DNA from: Chloroflexi bacterium ADurb.Bin180
GTDB taxonomy: Bacteria; Chloroflexota; Anaerolineae; UBA2200
Reading direction: 5' to 3'
NCBI GenBank assembly: GCA_002070215.1
Contig: MWCV01000003.1
Location: forward strand, 62,001 to 126,000
Length of the DNA stretch: 64,000 bases
The translations under genes and the position numbers were made by a program. Positions 35,164-43,444 of the stretch are shown here, piece by piece (positions within the stretch are counted from its first letter, which is position 1; every line of letters begins with the position of its first letter). Below the pieces are notes generated by a model that was not told the origin of the DNA, did not search any database, and was given only the letters and a program-made list of their open reading frames with translations.

Positions 35164-36186
35164 ATGTTGATATCCGTGGTCATTCCGGCTCGTAATGCGG
35201 CTGCTACGCTTGGTGAGTGTCTCGACGCGGTCAGGAAGTCGAGCTATCCACAGGTCGAGGTAGTTGTTGTTGACGATTGCTCAGACGACACGACAGCCTC
35301 CATTGCCCAGGACCGCGGCTGTCAGGTCGTGTGCTCTGCTTCGAACCTGGGTGCAGCCAACGCCAGGAACCTGGGCGCCAACGCAGCCAGCGGCGAGATC
35401 ATTCTCTTCACCGATGCGGACATCCTGCTTCCGCCGAATGCGCTGAGTCGCGTCGCAGCGGTGCTGGCCGATACTACCACTGCCGGAGTTGTCGGCCTGT
35501 TAGGGCCGCAAATCCGCTTTACGAACTTGGCCAGCCAGTTCAAGAACCTATGGATGTACTATACCTACAGCCGCCTGGCAGCGAGCACTGCCGCCCGAGA
35601 GGGCGTCGGGTTGTTCTTTACCAGCATTGCCGCGATCCGCAAGCCCGTCTTTGAGCAGATGGGCGGATTCGATACGAATTATCAGGGAACAAGCGTCACG
35701 GAGGATATCGAGTTCGGTCAGCGGCTCTTGACCGCGGGCCACAGGATACTGTTGGACGGGGGCCTGCAGGTAGAGCACTTGAAACACTATACTCTGCGGC
35801 AGGTGTTGAAAACGGACCTGGAGCGAGCCGCGGGCCTCACCAGAACCTATCTACGCAAAAAGCTGGAGCCACAGAGTCGCCAGGCCGGCGAAAAGTACTA
35901 TGCCTCTGTGCCGCTCACCTTTGGTCTCAGCGTCCCGCTGGCCTGGCTATTGCCGCTACTGCTTCTGCTGGCCTTGTGCACTGCCAGCGGAGTATGGCTT
36001 GCTATTGCGGCAATGGCTTACCTGGCGCTGCTGGCGCTCAACCTGCCGTTCCTTTTCGTTCTGGTGCAGCAGAGAGGACTGGCCTTCGGCCTCCAGTCAT
36101 GCCTGTTCTTGCCGGCAGACCTCTGGGTGTCTGGCCTCGGCGCGGCGTGGGGCATTGTCGATTACTTGCGCGGCAAGCGCTACTAG
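35164..36186 (+). CDS. GT2 family glycosyltransferase with C-terminal membrane helices
   Basis: I prefer ATG 35164, where the GT2 fold begins (MLISVVIPARNAAATL) after a GGGGCGG stretch; ATG 35116 would add 16 unstructured residues. The 340-residue protein has VVVDDCSDDTT, SNLGAANARNLG and LFTDADI for nucleotide and metal binding. A GGFD..Y..TSVTEDIEF region, with the ED pair of processive or acceptor-binding GT2s, follows. About residues 250-320 hold two or three transmembrane helices. Unlike the polyprenyl-phosphate-sugar synthases nearby, its layout suits chain elongation. Confidence 0.86.
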   Translation: MLISVVIPARNAAATLGECLDAVRKSSYPQVEVVVVDDCSDDTTASIAQDRGCQVVCSASNLGAANARNLGANAASGEIILFTDADILLPPNALSRVAAVLADTTTAGVVGLLGPQIRFTNLASQFKNLWMYYTYSRLAASTAAREGVGLFFTSIAAIRKPVFEQMGGFDTNYQGTSVTEDIEFGQRLLTAGHRILLDGGLQVEHLKHYTLRQVLKTDLERAAGLTRTYLRKKLEPQSRQAGEKYYASVPLTFGLSVPLAWLLPLLLLLALCTASGVWLAIAAMAYLALLALNLPFLFVLVQQRGLAFGLQSCLFLPADLWVSGLGAAWGIVDYLRGKRY

Positions 36187-36219
36187 CCTTGCCGTCCATC
36201 GCGAAATGAGGGAGTTGTC

Positions 36220-37383
36220 GTGGACTACAAACGCTATCTGAAATACGGCTCGCGCATCCTCTGGAAGCGAGGGGCCTCGCCCATCTACTTTGTTTTCTTT
36301 GTCACCGATTTCTGCAACGCTCGCTGCAAGCATTGTCTATTGGCCGAGCACCAGCCCACCACCAAGAGCCGCGAGCTGACCATTGACGAAATCGAGCGTG
36401 TGTCGGCCAGCATGGACGACATGCTGTTCTTCACCCCCACGGGCGGGGAACCCTTCCTCCGGCAGGATCTGTCGGAGATCGTGCGCATTTTCGCCACGAA
36501 CAACCACGCGGCCAATGTGGGCATCCCTACCAACGGCAGCCTCACCGACCGGGTCATAGAGACCACCGAACGGATGCTGAAGGAAAACCCCGGCCTGGAC
36601 CTGCACATCGACGTCTCCATCGACGGCCTTCGCGAGCGGCATGACGACATCCGGCAGTTCCCCGGCCTGTTCGACCGCGCCACGCGGACCTACCAGGAGC
36701 TGCGCCAACTGGAAAAGCACTATCCGAACTTTAGCACCTGCGTTGAGATCACCGTATCGGCCTACAACCAGGACCAGTTGCTCGAACTCTATGATCACCT
36801 GACGCACAAGGTGGGTGTCAACACCGTTTTCACCCTGCTGACACGCGGTGCACCACGCGACCCTGGCGCCAAGGGTTTTGACATCGCCAAGTACGAAGAG
36901 CTCCACGCTGTTTTGGAGCGAGACAACAAAGCGCGCATGCTCTCGGGCTATTACAAGATGCCATTCTCCGACCTGCTAAATGCCAAACGCATCGTGCGAC
37001 CGCGCATTATCGCCAAGACCGTTCGCGAGCGCCGCTACCAGATCCCCTGCTACGCCGGCTCACTGGGCGGGGCGATGTTCAGTGAAGGGCAGGTGCTCCC
37101 CTGCGAGTTGCAGGTTGACAAGATGATCGGCAACGTGCGCGACGTGGACTATGACTTTAAGAAGCTGTGGTACAGCCAGCGTGCTGACGAGCTGCGCCGG
37201 TGGATCAGGGACACCAAGTGCTTCTGCACCTACGAATGTTTCCTGACGATCAACATCCTGTTCAATCCGCTGGTGCTGCCTCGCGTTTTCAAGGAGTACG
37301 CCGTGCTGAAAGTGGCCGAGGCGCGGCACGCTCTTTCGGGCGGCGCGCCGGTCAGCGTCGCGAAATCGCCAGACGACAAGTAG
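36220..37383 (+). CDS. Radical SAM/SPASM domain protein
   Basis: GTG 36220 lies five bases after GAGGGAG (36208-36214). The 387-residue protein has the Fe-S cysteines C32, C36 and C39 (CNARCKHC), the GGEPFLR strand-2 motif and DVSIDGLRERHD typical of SPASM/twitch enzymes. The C-terminal region has further cysteines (PCYAGSLGG, VLPCELQV, TKCFCTYEC) for auxiliary clusters. Homologs occur in polysaccharide clusters. The reaction is unknown; a redox modification of a sugar or lipid precursor fits the setting. Confidence 0.88.
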   Translation: MDYKRYLKYGSRILWKRGASPIYFVFFVTDFCNARCKHCLLAEHQPTTKSRELTIDEIERVSASMDDMLFFTPTGGEPFLRQDLSEIVRIFATNNHAANVGIPTNGSLTDRVIETTERMLKENPGLDLHIDVSIDGLRERHDDIRQFPGLFDRATRTYQELRQLEKHYPNFSTCVEITVSAYNQDQLLELYDHLTHKVGVNTVFTLLTRGAPRDPGAKGFDIAKYEELHAVLERDNKARMLSGYYKMPFSDLLNAKRIVRPRIIAKTVRERRYQIPCYAGSLGGAMFSEGQVLPCELQVDKMIGNVRDVDYDFKKLWYSQRADELRRWIRDTKCFCTYECFLTINILFNPLVLPRVFKEYAVLKVAEARHALSGGAPVSVAKSPDDK

Positions 37384-37407
37384 TCTATCTCCAGCAAAGA
37401 GGACCGA

Positions 37408-38112
37408 ATGTACAGAGGCCATTCCGTATCCGTGGTGGTGCCCTGCTATAACGAGGAGGAGGGCATCCAGGCGACCATGGTCGACATGCCAGGACTGGTC
37501 GACGAAGTGATCGTGGTCGACAACAACTGCACCGACCGAACCGCCGCAGTAGCGCAAACGCTGGGGGCCAAGGTAGTTCCCGAGCCCAAGGCGGGTTATG
37601 GAGCGGCGCTCAAAGCGGGTTTTCGGTCCGCGACCAGGGATATCATCGTGGCGATGGACGGCGACGCAACCTATCCGCGCAACTTTATCCCGGTCGTCCT
37701 TGACGTGATGATCGACGAGAACCTGGACTTTGTTACCTGTGACCGCACCGGCCACAAGGCGGAACAGTCTGATTCCTTTCTGCGGGTGTTGGGCAACCTG
37801 GTGCTCAATGTGGTCGTCCTGATACTCTACGGCTTTTGGTTGAACGATTCGCAGTCCGGCATGTGGGTCTTTCGCCGCTCGATTCTCGACCAGCTCAACC
37901 TGACCAGCGACACGATGGCCCTGTCGCAAGAACTCAAGATCGAGGCCTTTACGCGCAAGAACCTCCGCTCCCGCGAGCTGCCCATCTACTACAAGGCCCG
38001 CGTGGGCGAGAGCAAGCTCAATCTCTGGCACGATGGTTTCTCCAACCTGCTCTTTCTGTTCCGCAAGCGGCTGGACATGCTGAAAGGGCCCCGGCCCCGT
38101 ACAGGTGGGTGA
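37408..38112 (+). CDS. GT2 family glycosyltransferase (polyprenyl-phosphate-sugar synthase type)
   Basis: ATG 37408 follows AAGAGGA (37397-37403). The 234-residue protein has VVVPCYNEEEGIQ, VVDNNCTDRTA, KAGYGAALKAGF and the metal site AMDGDATYP. NDSQSGMWVFRR is the mid-domain signature of the DPM1 group. One hydrophobic stretch at about residues 128-146 (LGNLVLNVVVLILYGFWL) may touch the membrane. It makes a polyprenyl-phosphate sugar by family inference. It lies three bases upstream of an epimerase that could supply its nucleotide sugar. Confidence 0.88.
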   Translation: MYRGHSVSVVVPCYNEEEGIQATMVDMPGLVDEVIVVDNNCTDRTAAVAQTLGAKVVPEPKAGYGAALKAGFRSATRDIIVAMDGDATYPRNFIPVVLDVMIDENLDFVTCDRTGHKAEQSDSFLRVLGNLVLNVVVLILYGFWLNDSQSGMWVFRRSILDQLNLTSDTMALSQELKIEAFTRKNLRSRELPIYYKARVGESKLNLWHDGFSNLLFLFRKRLDMLKGPRPRTGG

Positions 38113-38115
38113 CGA

Positions 38116-39135
38116 ATGGTAAGCTACGACAGTTCGTTCCAGGGAAAGAATGTTCTAATCACCGGCGGCCTCGGTTTTATCGGCAGCAACCTCGCCATCC
38201 GTCTGGTCGACCTGGGCGCCAACGTGCTTCTCGTTGACTCGCTGATCCCCGACTATGGGGGCAACCTGTTCAACGTCGAGCCGGTGAAGGAGCGCCTGCA
38301 CATCAACATCGCTGACGTACGCGACGCAAACGGGATGAACTGGCTGGTGCGCGACCAGGATTTCCTGTTCAACCTGGCCGGACAGATCAGCCACGTGGAC
38401 AGCATGCTCGATCCTTACACGGACCTGGAGATCAACTGCCGCGCCCAGCTCTCGATCCTCGAAGCCTGCCGCCACAACAATCCGGCGATCAAGGTGGTCT
38501 ATGCCAGCACCAGGCAGGTTTATGGCAAGGCCGAGTACCTGCCGGTGAACGAGAAGCATCTGTTGCGTCCCGTGGACGTGAATGGCATCAACAAGATGGC
38601 CGGAGAGTGGTATCACATCCTCTACAACAACGTCTATGGCATTCGCACGGTATCGCTGAGACTGACCAACACCTACGGTCCCAGACTGCTGATGAAGCAC
38701 AACCGTCAGGGCTTTGTGGCCTGGTTCATCCGTCAAGCGATGGACAACCAGGAGATCCAGCTTTTCGGTGATGGCAAACAACTGCGCGACCTCAACTATG
38801 TCGATGATGTCGTAGAGGCGATGCTGCTGGCCGCAGTCGATGAGGGCAGCAACGGCCGTCTGTTCAACCTTGGGAACAGCCCGCCCGTGACCCTGCAGGA
38901 ATTCGTCGTCGCGCTCTTAGCGGCCTGCCAATCCCACGGATGCGGCAAAGGCGGCTACCGCCTGGTGCCCTTCCCGGCCGACAAAAAGCGCATTGACATC
39001 GGCGACTATTATGCTGACTATGGCAAGATTCGCTCGGTTCTGGGCTGGGAACCACGTGTGTCGCTGGCGGAGGGACTGCGCCGCACGATTGAGTACTATG
39101 CTCAGAACCGCGAGCACTACTGGTACCAAGACTAG
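38116..39135 (+). CDS. NAD-dependent nucleotide-sugar epimerase/dehydratase
   Basis: The 339-residue SDR protein has the NAD-binding loop TGGLGFIGSNLAIRL, a VDSLIPDYGGN loop after strand 2, and the catalytic pattern YASTRQVYG then the NGINKMAGEWYH segment, in which Tyr of the usual YxxxK is not in standard position (N-G-I-N-K). That makes the active site slightly unusual. The TNTYGPR loop fits NDP-sugar binding. It is flanked closely by two GT2 genes. The product sugar cannot be named. Confidence 0.86.
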   Translation: MVSYDSSFQGKNVLITGGLGFIGSNLAIRLVDLGANVLLVDSLIPDYGGNLFNVEPVKERLHINIADVRDANGMNWLVRDQDFLFNLAGQISHVDSMLDPYTDLEINCRAQLSILEACRHNNPAIKVVYASTRQVYGKAEYLPVNEKHLLRPVDVNGINKMAGEWYHILYNNVYGIRTVSLRLTNTYGPRLLMKHNRQGFVAWFIRQAMDNQEIQLFGDGKQLRDLNYVDDVVEAMLLAAVDEGSNGRLFNLGNSPPVTLQEFVVALLAACQSHGCGKGGYRLVPFPADKKRIDIGDYYADYGKIRSVLGWEPRVSLAEGLRRTIEYYAQNREHYWYQD

Positions 39136-39160
39136 GCATTGGCCTGTTGGAGGACTGTGG

Positions 39161-40051
39161 ATGCAGCAGAAAGTCATCGTAGTGATGCCGGCGTACAACG
39201 CCGCCAAGACGCTGGAGCGAACCTACAACGACCTCCCAAAAGAAATCGTGGACAAGATCATCCTGGTGGACGACGTGAGCCAGGACGAAACGGTCGAGGT
39301 CGCGCGCCAGCTCGGTCTGGACGTTGTGATTCACATCCAGAACAAGGGCTATGGCGGGAACCAGAAGACCTGCTACCTCAAGGCTCTCGAGGACGGCGCC
39401 GACATCGTGGTGATGCTGCACCCCGACTATCAGTACGACTCGACCCTGGTGCCAGAGCTCATCCGCCCGATCCTCGAAGGCCGGTGCGACATGATGCTGG
39501 GCTCGCGCTTTCTCAGCGGCGGCACACTGGCCGGCGGCATGCCCATCTACAAGTACCTGTCGAACCGCTTCCTGACTATTGTCGAGAACCTCGTGCTGGG
39601 GCAGAAGCTGTCCGAGTGCCACACCGGCTTTCGTGCCTACAGCCGACGCTTCCTGGAGACCATTCCCTTCCTCTTGAATTCCGACAACTTTGTCTTTGAT
39701 ACCGAGGTGATCGCTCAGGCAGTGGCCTTTGGGTTTTGCATTGGCGAGATCGGCGTGCCCACGCGCTATTTCAGAGAGGCCTCATCGGTCAACTTTGCCA
39801 ACAGCGTCGTCTATGGTCTGAGCACTCTGGCGGTCATGGCTCGCTTCCTGCTGACACGGTGGAACCTGCGGCCTTATCCCCAGTTCACCAAGACCCTGCC
39901 CGAAATCATCAGTCGCTACCACCTTCCTCAGATCCTGCGGCCGAACCGCCCCGCCCAGACGGGGCCGAACCGCCCCGCGCAGACGGGGCCGCAACAGCCC
40001 GAAGACTCGAGCGCCGGGAATGAACAAGCCAGCCCGATCAACTCGCACTGA
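39161..40051 (+). CDS. GT2 family glycosyltransferase with repetitive C-terminal tail
   Basis: ATG 39161 is six bases after GGAGGA (39149-39154); the longer frame upstream lies within the epimerase gene. The 296-residue protein has VVMPAYNAAKTLERT, VDDVSQDET, NKGYGGNQKTCY and MLHPDYQYD, where the usual DxD aspartate region reads HPDYQYD. This HPDYQ form is common in a GT2 branch near glycan loci. The last 40 residues are low-complexity and contain a duplicated RPNRPAQTGP-like unit. The 3' end overlaps the next gene by 32 bases. Confidence 0.86.
   Translation: MQQKVIVVMPAYNAAKTLERTYNDLPKEIVDKIILVDDVSQDETVEVARQLGLDVVIHIQNKGYGGNQKTCYLKALEDGADIVVMLHPDYQYDSTLVPELIRPILEGRCDMMLGSRFLSGGTLAGGMPIYKYLSNRFLTIVENLVLGQKLSECHTGFRAYSRRFLETIPFLLNSDNFVFDTEVIAQAVAFGFCIGEIGVPTRYFREASSVNFANSVVYGLSTLAVMARFLLTRWNLRPYPQFTKTLPEIISRYHLPQILRPNRPAQTGPNRPAQTGPQQPEDSSAGNEQASPINSH
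39941..39988 (+). repeat. Two tandem 24-bp units in the GT2 tail
   Basis: The 24-base unit at 39941-39964 recurs at 39965-39988 with a single C/G difference. Each unit contains CCCCG and CGGGG six bases apart, so each can form a small hairpin. Translated, it repeats the eight-residue PNRPAQTG pattern. It sits some 30 bases before the next start codon at 40020. A recent slippage duplication is the simplest origin; a translational effect is possible but unproven. Confidence 0.8.
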
Positions 40052-41768
40052 GGTCGACAACCGACTCACACTACTGTCTCGAGCCACCCAGTCGCTGGAG
40101 CGCTGGTTCCCGCTGATGCTGGGACTCGTCGCCGTGCTGCTGCTGTGTCTCCGTCTGGATGATGTCTACCTCTGGCAGGACGAAGCCGAGACGGCCCTGA
40201 TTGCCCGCCATATGCTGGCCTACGGGCTGCCGCTTTCCACCGATGGGCGAACCTGGATCCAGCAGGAAGAGGTGCCATTTCACGAGTTCTCCTCTGATTA
40301 TGTCTGGATCTACCACCCATGGATGCAGTATGCCGCCACCGCGCTTTCGTTCGCCGTCCTGGGTGAAAGTACTTCTTCGGCCAGGCTGCCTTTCGCGTTG
40401 GCAGGCGTGGCCTGCATCCTGCTGCTGTATCGGCTGGCCAGGCGAAGCCAGCCAGATCCCGGGGTAGCTCGACTGGCTGCCATCCTGCTCGCTCTGTTTG
40501 TCCCCACTATCCTGCTCGCACGCCAGTGCCGCTACTATGCCATTTCCGCCGCCCTAACGCTGCTGGTCCTCGACAGCTACCTGTCACTCGGCTCTGCCAG
40601 ACAATGGAGCGTGCCCTGCTTTGTGCTTTCTTCAGTACTCCTCTTTCATACCGAGTACGCGGCCTTTTTCCCGGTAATGGCCGCGGTAGCTGCCCACGCA
40701 CTGCTCTTCCAGCGGCATTCAGGACTGTGGAAGAACTTGCTCCCTGCTCTGGCACTCATCGTGTTGCTCATTCTCCCCTGGGCCTTGCTGATCCCCGTCT
40801 GGCATCCCGTGGTGGGCTCTGGTACCACTGCTCAGCCTGGTTCCAGCGCCGGGCTCGCTCGTGTGGCCCTGCGTACTATCGGCCTGATCGGCGAGCAAAG
40901 CCTGCAAATCACCGCCTGGATACTGCCTCTCTTGCTGCTTCCGGCGGTTGCTGCCGGAATCCGCGCCAACCACCGCCGGGATAACCCCAGTAGCCCGGGT
41001 ACAGGCCTGTGGTCACTCGTGGTGCTGCTGATTGTCATTCACATTCTGGCTCTGTCTCTGGTCGGATGGTCGTTTTTCCGCTACCTGGCCCACCTGATTC
41101 CGTTGCTGCTTCTGCTCGCCGCAGTGGGTCTGGCCTGGCTGCTTCACCGCTGCAAGTTGTTGGGCTATGCAGCTCTGCTGGTTCTCCTCACCACGAACCT
41201 GCTGCACATCTTGCCTTACCGTGCCGTCGCAACGGCCATTCCCCCTGCTAGCCCATTCTGGACGACGGTGCAGAGCTCACTGGCTACCCGTTGGATTGGC
41301 GGCATCCGCACGCTCAAGCTGCGCTCAGAGCCGCTAATGTACGCGCAGGAATTGACTCACCCCTATTCTGGACCGACAGAGGGACTGGTAGCTTACCTGG
41401 CCGCTAACGCCAAACCCGGGCAGACGGTCCTCACCAACTATGAAGACCTCCCGCTCCAGTTCTACACACGCCTGACCGTATATGGCGGCATGTCCGGCCG
41501 GGGTCTGGGACAGGTCGAGCCAGACTGGGTTATCGACCGCCAGTTCGGACACTACCGAGATCAGATAGCGGCGTTGGTAGCCAGCGGACCCTACGAACGC
41601 ATTACCATCCCCTATCCGGACATACGCTGGGAGAACCGCGAAGAGCCGGCCAAGCACCAGTACCTGACCGCCACGACGGCGAACCCGGTCGCGCTCTACC
41701 GTCGCACCGACCGGGGCACACGGGGCCGACTCGACGCGGTCCAAGGACCGTCGGGGCAAGACAGATGA
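40020..41768 (+). CDS. GT39-type membrane glycosyltransferase (tandem paralog 1)
   Basis: The 582-residue protein has about eleven helices and the acidic pair D54-E55 in VYLWQDEAETALIAR. A YGLPLSTDGR motif follows, then SDYVWIYHPWMQY in the first external loop. The next gene has the same elements in the same order (WQDEAETALL, YGLPLAFDGR, WVYHPWLPF) and a matching C-terminal domain (TIPYPDIRWENR against TIPYADILWGNR), so these are clear tandem duplicates. The start overlaps the GT2 gene. Activity is inferred from the family. Confidence 0.87.
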   Translation: MNKPARSTRTEVDNRLTLLSRATQSLERWFPLMLGLVAVLLLCLRLDDVYLWQDEAETALIARHMLAYGLPLSTDGRTWIQQEEVPFHEFSSDYVWIYHPWMQYAATALSFAVLGESTSSARLPFALAGVACILLLYRLARRSQPDPGVARLAAILLALFVPTILLARQCRYYAISAALTLLVLDSYLSLGSARQWSVPCFVLSSVLLFHTEYAAFFPVMAAVAAHALLFQRHSGLWKNLLPALALIVLLILPWALLIPVWHPVVGSGTTAQPGSSAGLARVALRTIGLIGEQSLQITAWILPLLLLPAVAAGIRANHRRDNPSSPGTGLWSLVVLLIVIHILALSLVGWSFFRYLAHLIPLLLLLAAVGLAWLLHRCKLLGYAALLVLLTTNLLHILPYRAVATAIPPASPFWTTVQSSLATRWIGGIRTLKLRSEPLMYAQELTHPYSGPTEGLVAYLAANAKPGQTVLTNYEDLPLQFYTRLTVYGGMSGRGLGQVEPDWVIDRQFGHYRDQIAALVASGPYERITIPYPDIRWENREEPAKHQYLTATTANPVALYRRTDRGTRGRLDAVQGPSGQDR

Positions 41769-43372
41769 GCAATCGCTTGAGACTCGCCGCCTGGGCTGCC
41801 TGGTTTCAAGCGCACTTTGTCTGGGTGTTGCTCGTCGCCGGGCTGGTGTTGCTGCTTACCAACCTCGGCAACATCTACCTCTGGCAGGATGAGGCCGAGA
41901 CCGCGCTTTTGTCACAGAGGCTGGGGCAATACGGCCTGCCTCTGGCCTTTGATGGGCGCAACTTGATCCGCCAGGCACCGCTGGACGTGCAGTACACACC
42001 AGACTGGATCTGGGTCTACCACCCCTGGCTGCCTTTCTTATTCACCGCGCTGTCCTTTGCCTTGCTCGGGCCCACGACCTTTGCCGCCCGCCTGCCCTTT
42101 GCCCTGGCCGGCCTGGCTACTGTTCTGCTGCTATACGACAGCGTGCGCCGCCACCTGAAAGACCAACGCCTGGCCATGCTGAGCTCGTCACTGCTCTTGC
42201 TCTGCGTTCCGTTTCTGCTGCACGCGCGGCAGTGCAAGTACTTTGCCTTTGCGGCGCTGTTCACCGTAGCCGTGCTGGACGCCTACACGCTCCTCACGCA
42301 GAGCGACCACCCCCTGGCCGCGCCCTACCTCGTTCTGGCTGGCTTTGGGCTGTTTCAGAGCAACTTTGGCGCTTTTCTGCCCACCTTTGTCGGTTTGGGC
42401 ATCCACTTTGTGCTGCAGGGGATCTCACGGAAGCGCCTGGCCAGGCTGGCTTTCCCCCTGGTGATGCTGGCCGCGCTGGTCATACCCTGGGCTGTCTACC
42501 TGCAGACGTGGGCTCGCGGCCGCTTTGTCTTTGATATCTACCGCTTTGTCGGGCATCTGGTGCACTATGTAGTGTACATCACGGGCTGGGTCTTTCCCTG
42601 GCCGCTCGTCGTGGCCTTCTTGCTGCTCTTCTGGTCGACCTGGAGGTGCTCCAAGCCGGAGGTCAACGTACTTGGGCTCTACATCGCGGTCATCCTGGTC
42701 ACGCTGCTTTTCCTCTCGGCGACGTTCATCTGGATGTACTTTAGCTACATCGTGCAGCTCGTGCCGCTGCTGGCGGTACTGCTGGCCTACACGGTGCTTC
42801 GGCTCTCCAAGCGGTCGGTTGTGAGAGTGGCGGTCGTGGCTCTGCTCTTGCTGACCAATGTGCTACAACTCGTTCCGTACGTCCTGCCCATCGCGCGCAG
42901 CTTCAAATGGGCTTCTTTGGCTCCGCGGCCCTACCTAGCCGAGACCGACGCATTGCTCGAGGCGGCCGGTCGGCCGCGCTCGGATCTGCTGAACTATGCC
43001 TATGAGCTGACTCATGACTATGATGGACCGGATGAGGGCATTGTGCTTCTGCTTCAACGGCAGGCCAGACCGGGAGACCTGGTTGTGGCGAATTACGGAG
43101 AGCTGCCCATCTTGTTCTATACCGGCCTGGACGTGGCCGGTGGTCTGGCCGCATTCCGCATCGGCGAGCTGGACAGGCCCGAGTGGGTCATCAAGCGCCG
43201 GGATGGGCCCTATCCGCAGGAGATGGACAGGCTGCTGGCTTCGGCCAATTATCGGGCCATCACCATCCCCTACGCCGACATTCTCTGGGGCAACCGCCCC
43301 GTTCCCGAGTACCACAAGTACGCCACAGTGCCAGGGCCGCCTTTTGTGGTGGTGAATCATCTCGTCCAATGA
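41765..43372 (+). CDS. GT39-type membrane glycosyltransferase (tandem paralog 2)
   Basis: The ATG overlaps the previous stop (ATGA). The 535-residue protein has about eleven helices, the acidic pair D42-E43 in IYLWQDEAETALLSQ, and the first-loop landmarks shared with the preceding gene. The external C-terminal domain has HDYDGPDEGIVLLLQ and ITIPYADILWGN. It is shorter than its neighbour mostly at the N-terminus and in loops. Keeping two such similar enzymes side by side suggests either two related sugars or two related acceptors. Confidence 0.87.
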   Translation: MSNRLRLAAWAAWFQAHFVWVLLVAGLVLLLTNLGNIYLWQDEAETALLSQRLGQYGLPLAFDGRNLIRQAPLDVQYTPDWIWVYHPWLPFLFTALSFALLGPTTFAARLPFALAGLATVLLLYDSVRRHLKDQRLAMLSSSLLLLCVPFLLHARQCKYFAFAALFTVAVLDAYTLLTQSDHPLAAPYLVLAGFGLFQSNFGAFLPTFVGLGIHFVLQGISRKRLARLAFPLVMLAALVIPWAVYLQTWARGRFVFDIYRFVGHLVHYVVYITGWVFPWPLVVAFLLLFWSTWRCSKPEVNVLGLYIAVILVTLLFLSATFIWMYFSYIVQLVPLLAVLLAYTVLRLSKRSVVRVAVVALLLLTNVLQLVPYVLPIARSFKWASLAPRPYLAETDALLEAAGRPRSDLLNYAYELTHDYDGPDEGIVLLLQRQARPGDLVVANYGELPILFYTGLDVAGGLAAFRIGELDRPEWVIKRRDGPYPQEMDRLLASANYRAITIPYADILWGNRPVPEYHKYATVPGPPFVVVNHLVQ

Positions 43373-43444
43373 CCGTTGCAGCCTGGGCGTTGTCTGATAA
43401 CACGGTGCCCTGCTCGCCAGTGGCGCATACGGACAGGAGCAAGT

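Noticed and set aside
39941-39988. Repeat as a possible CRISPR array
   Set aside because: There are only two units with no spacers between them, they are in frame inside a GT2 gene, and no cas gene is nearby.
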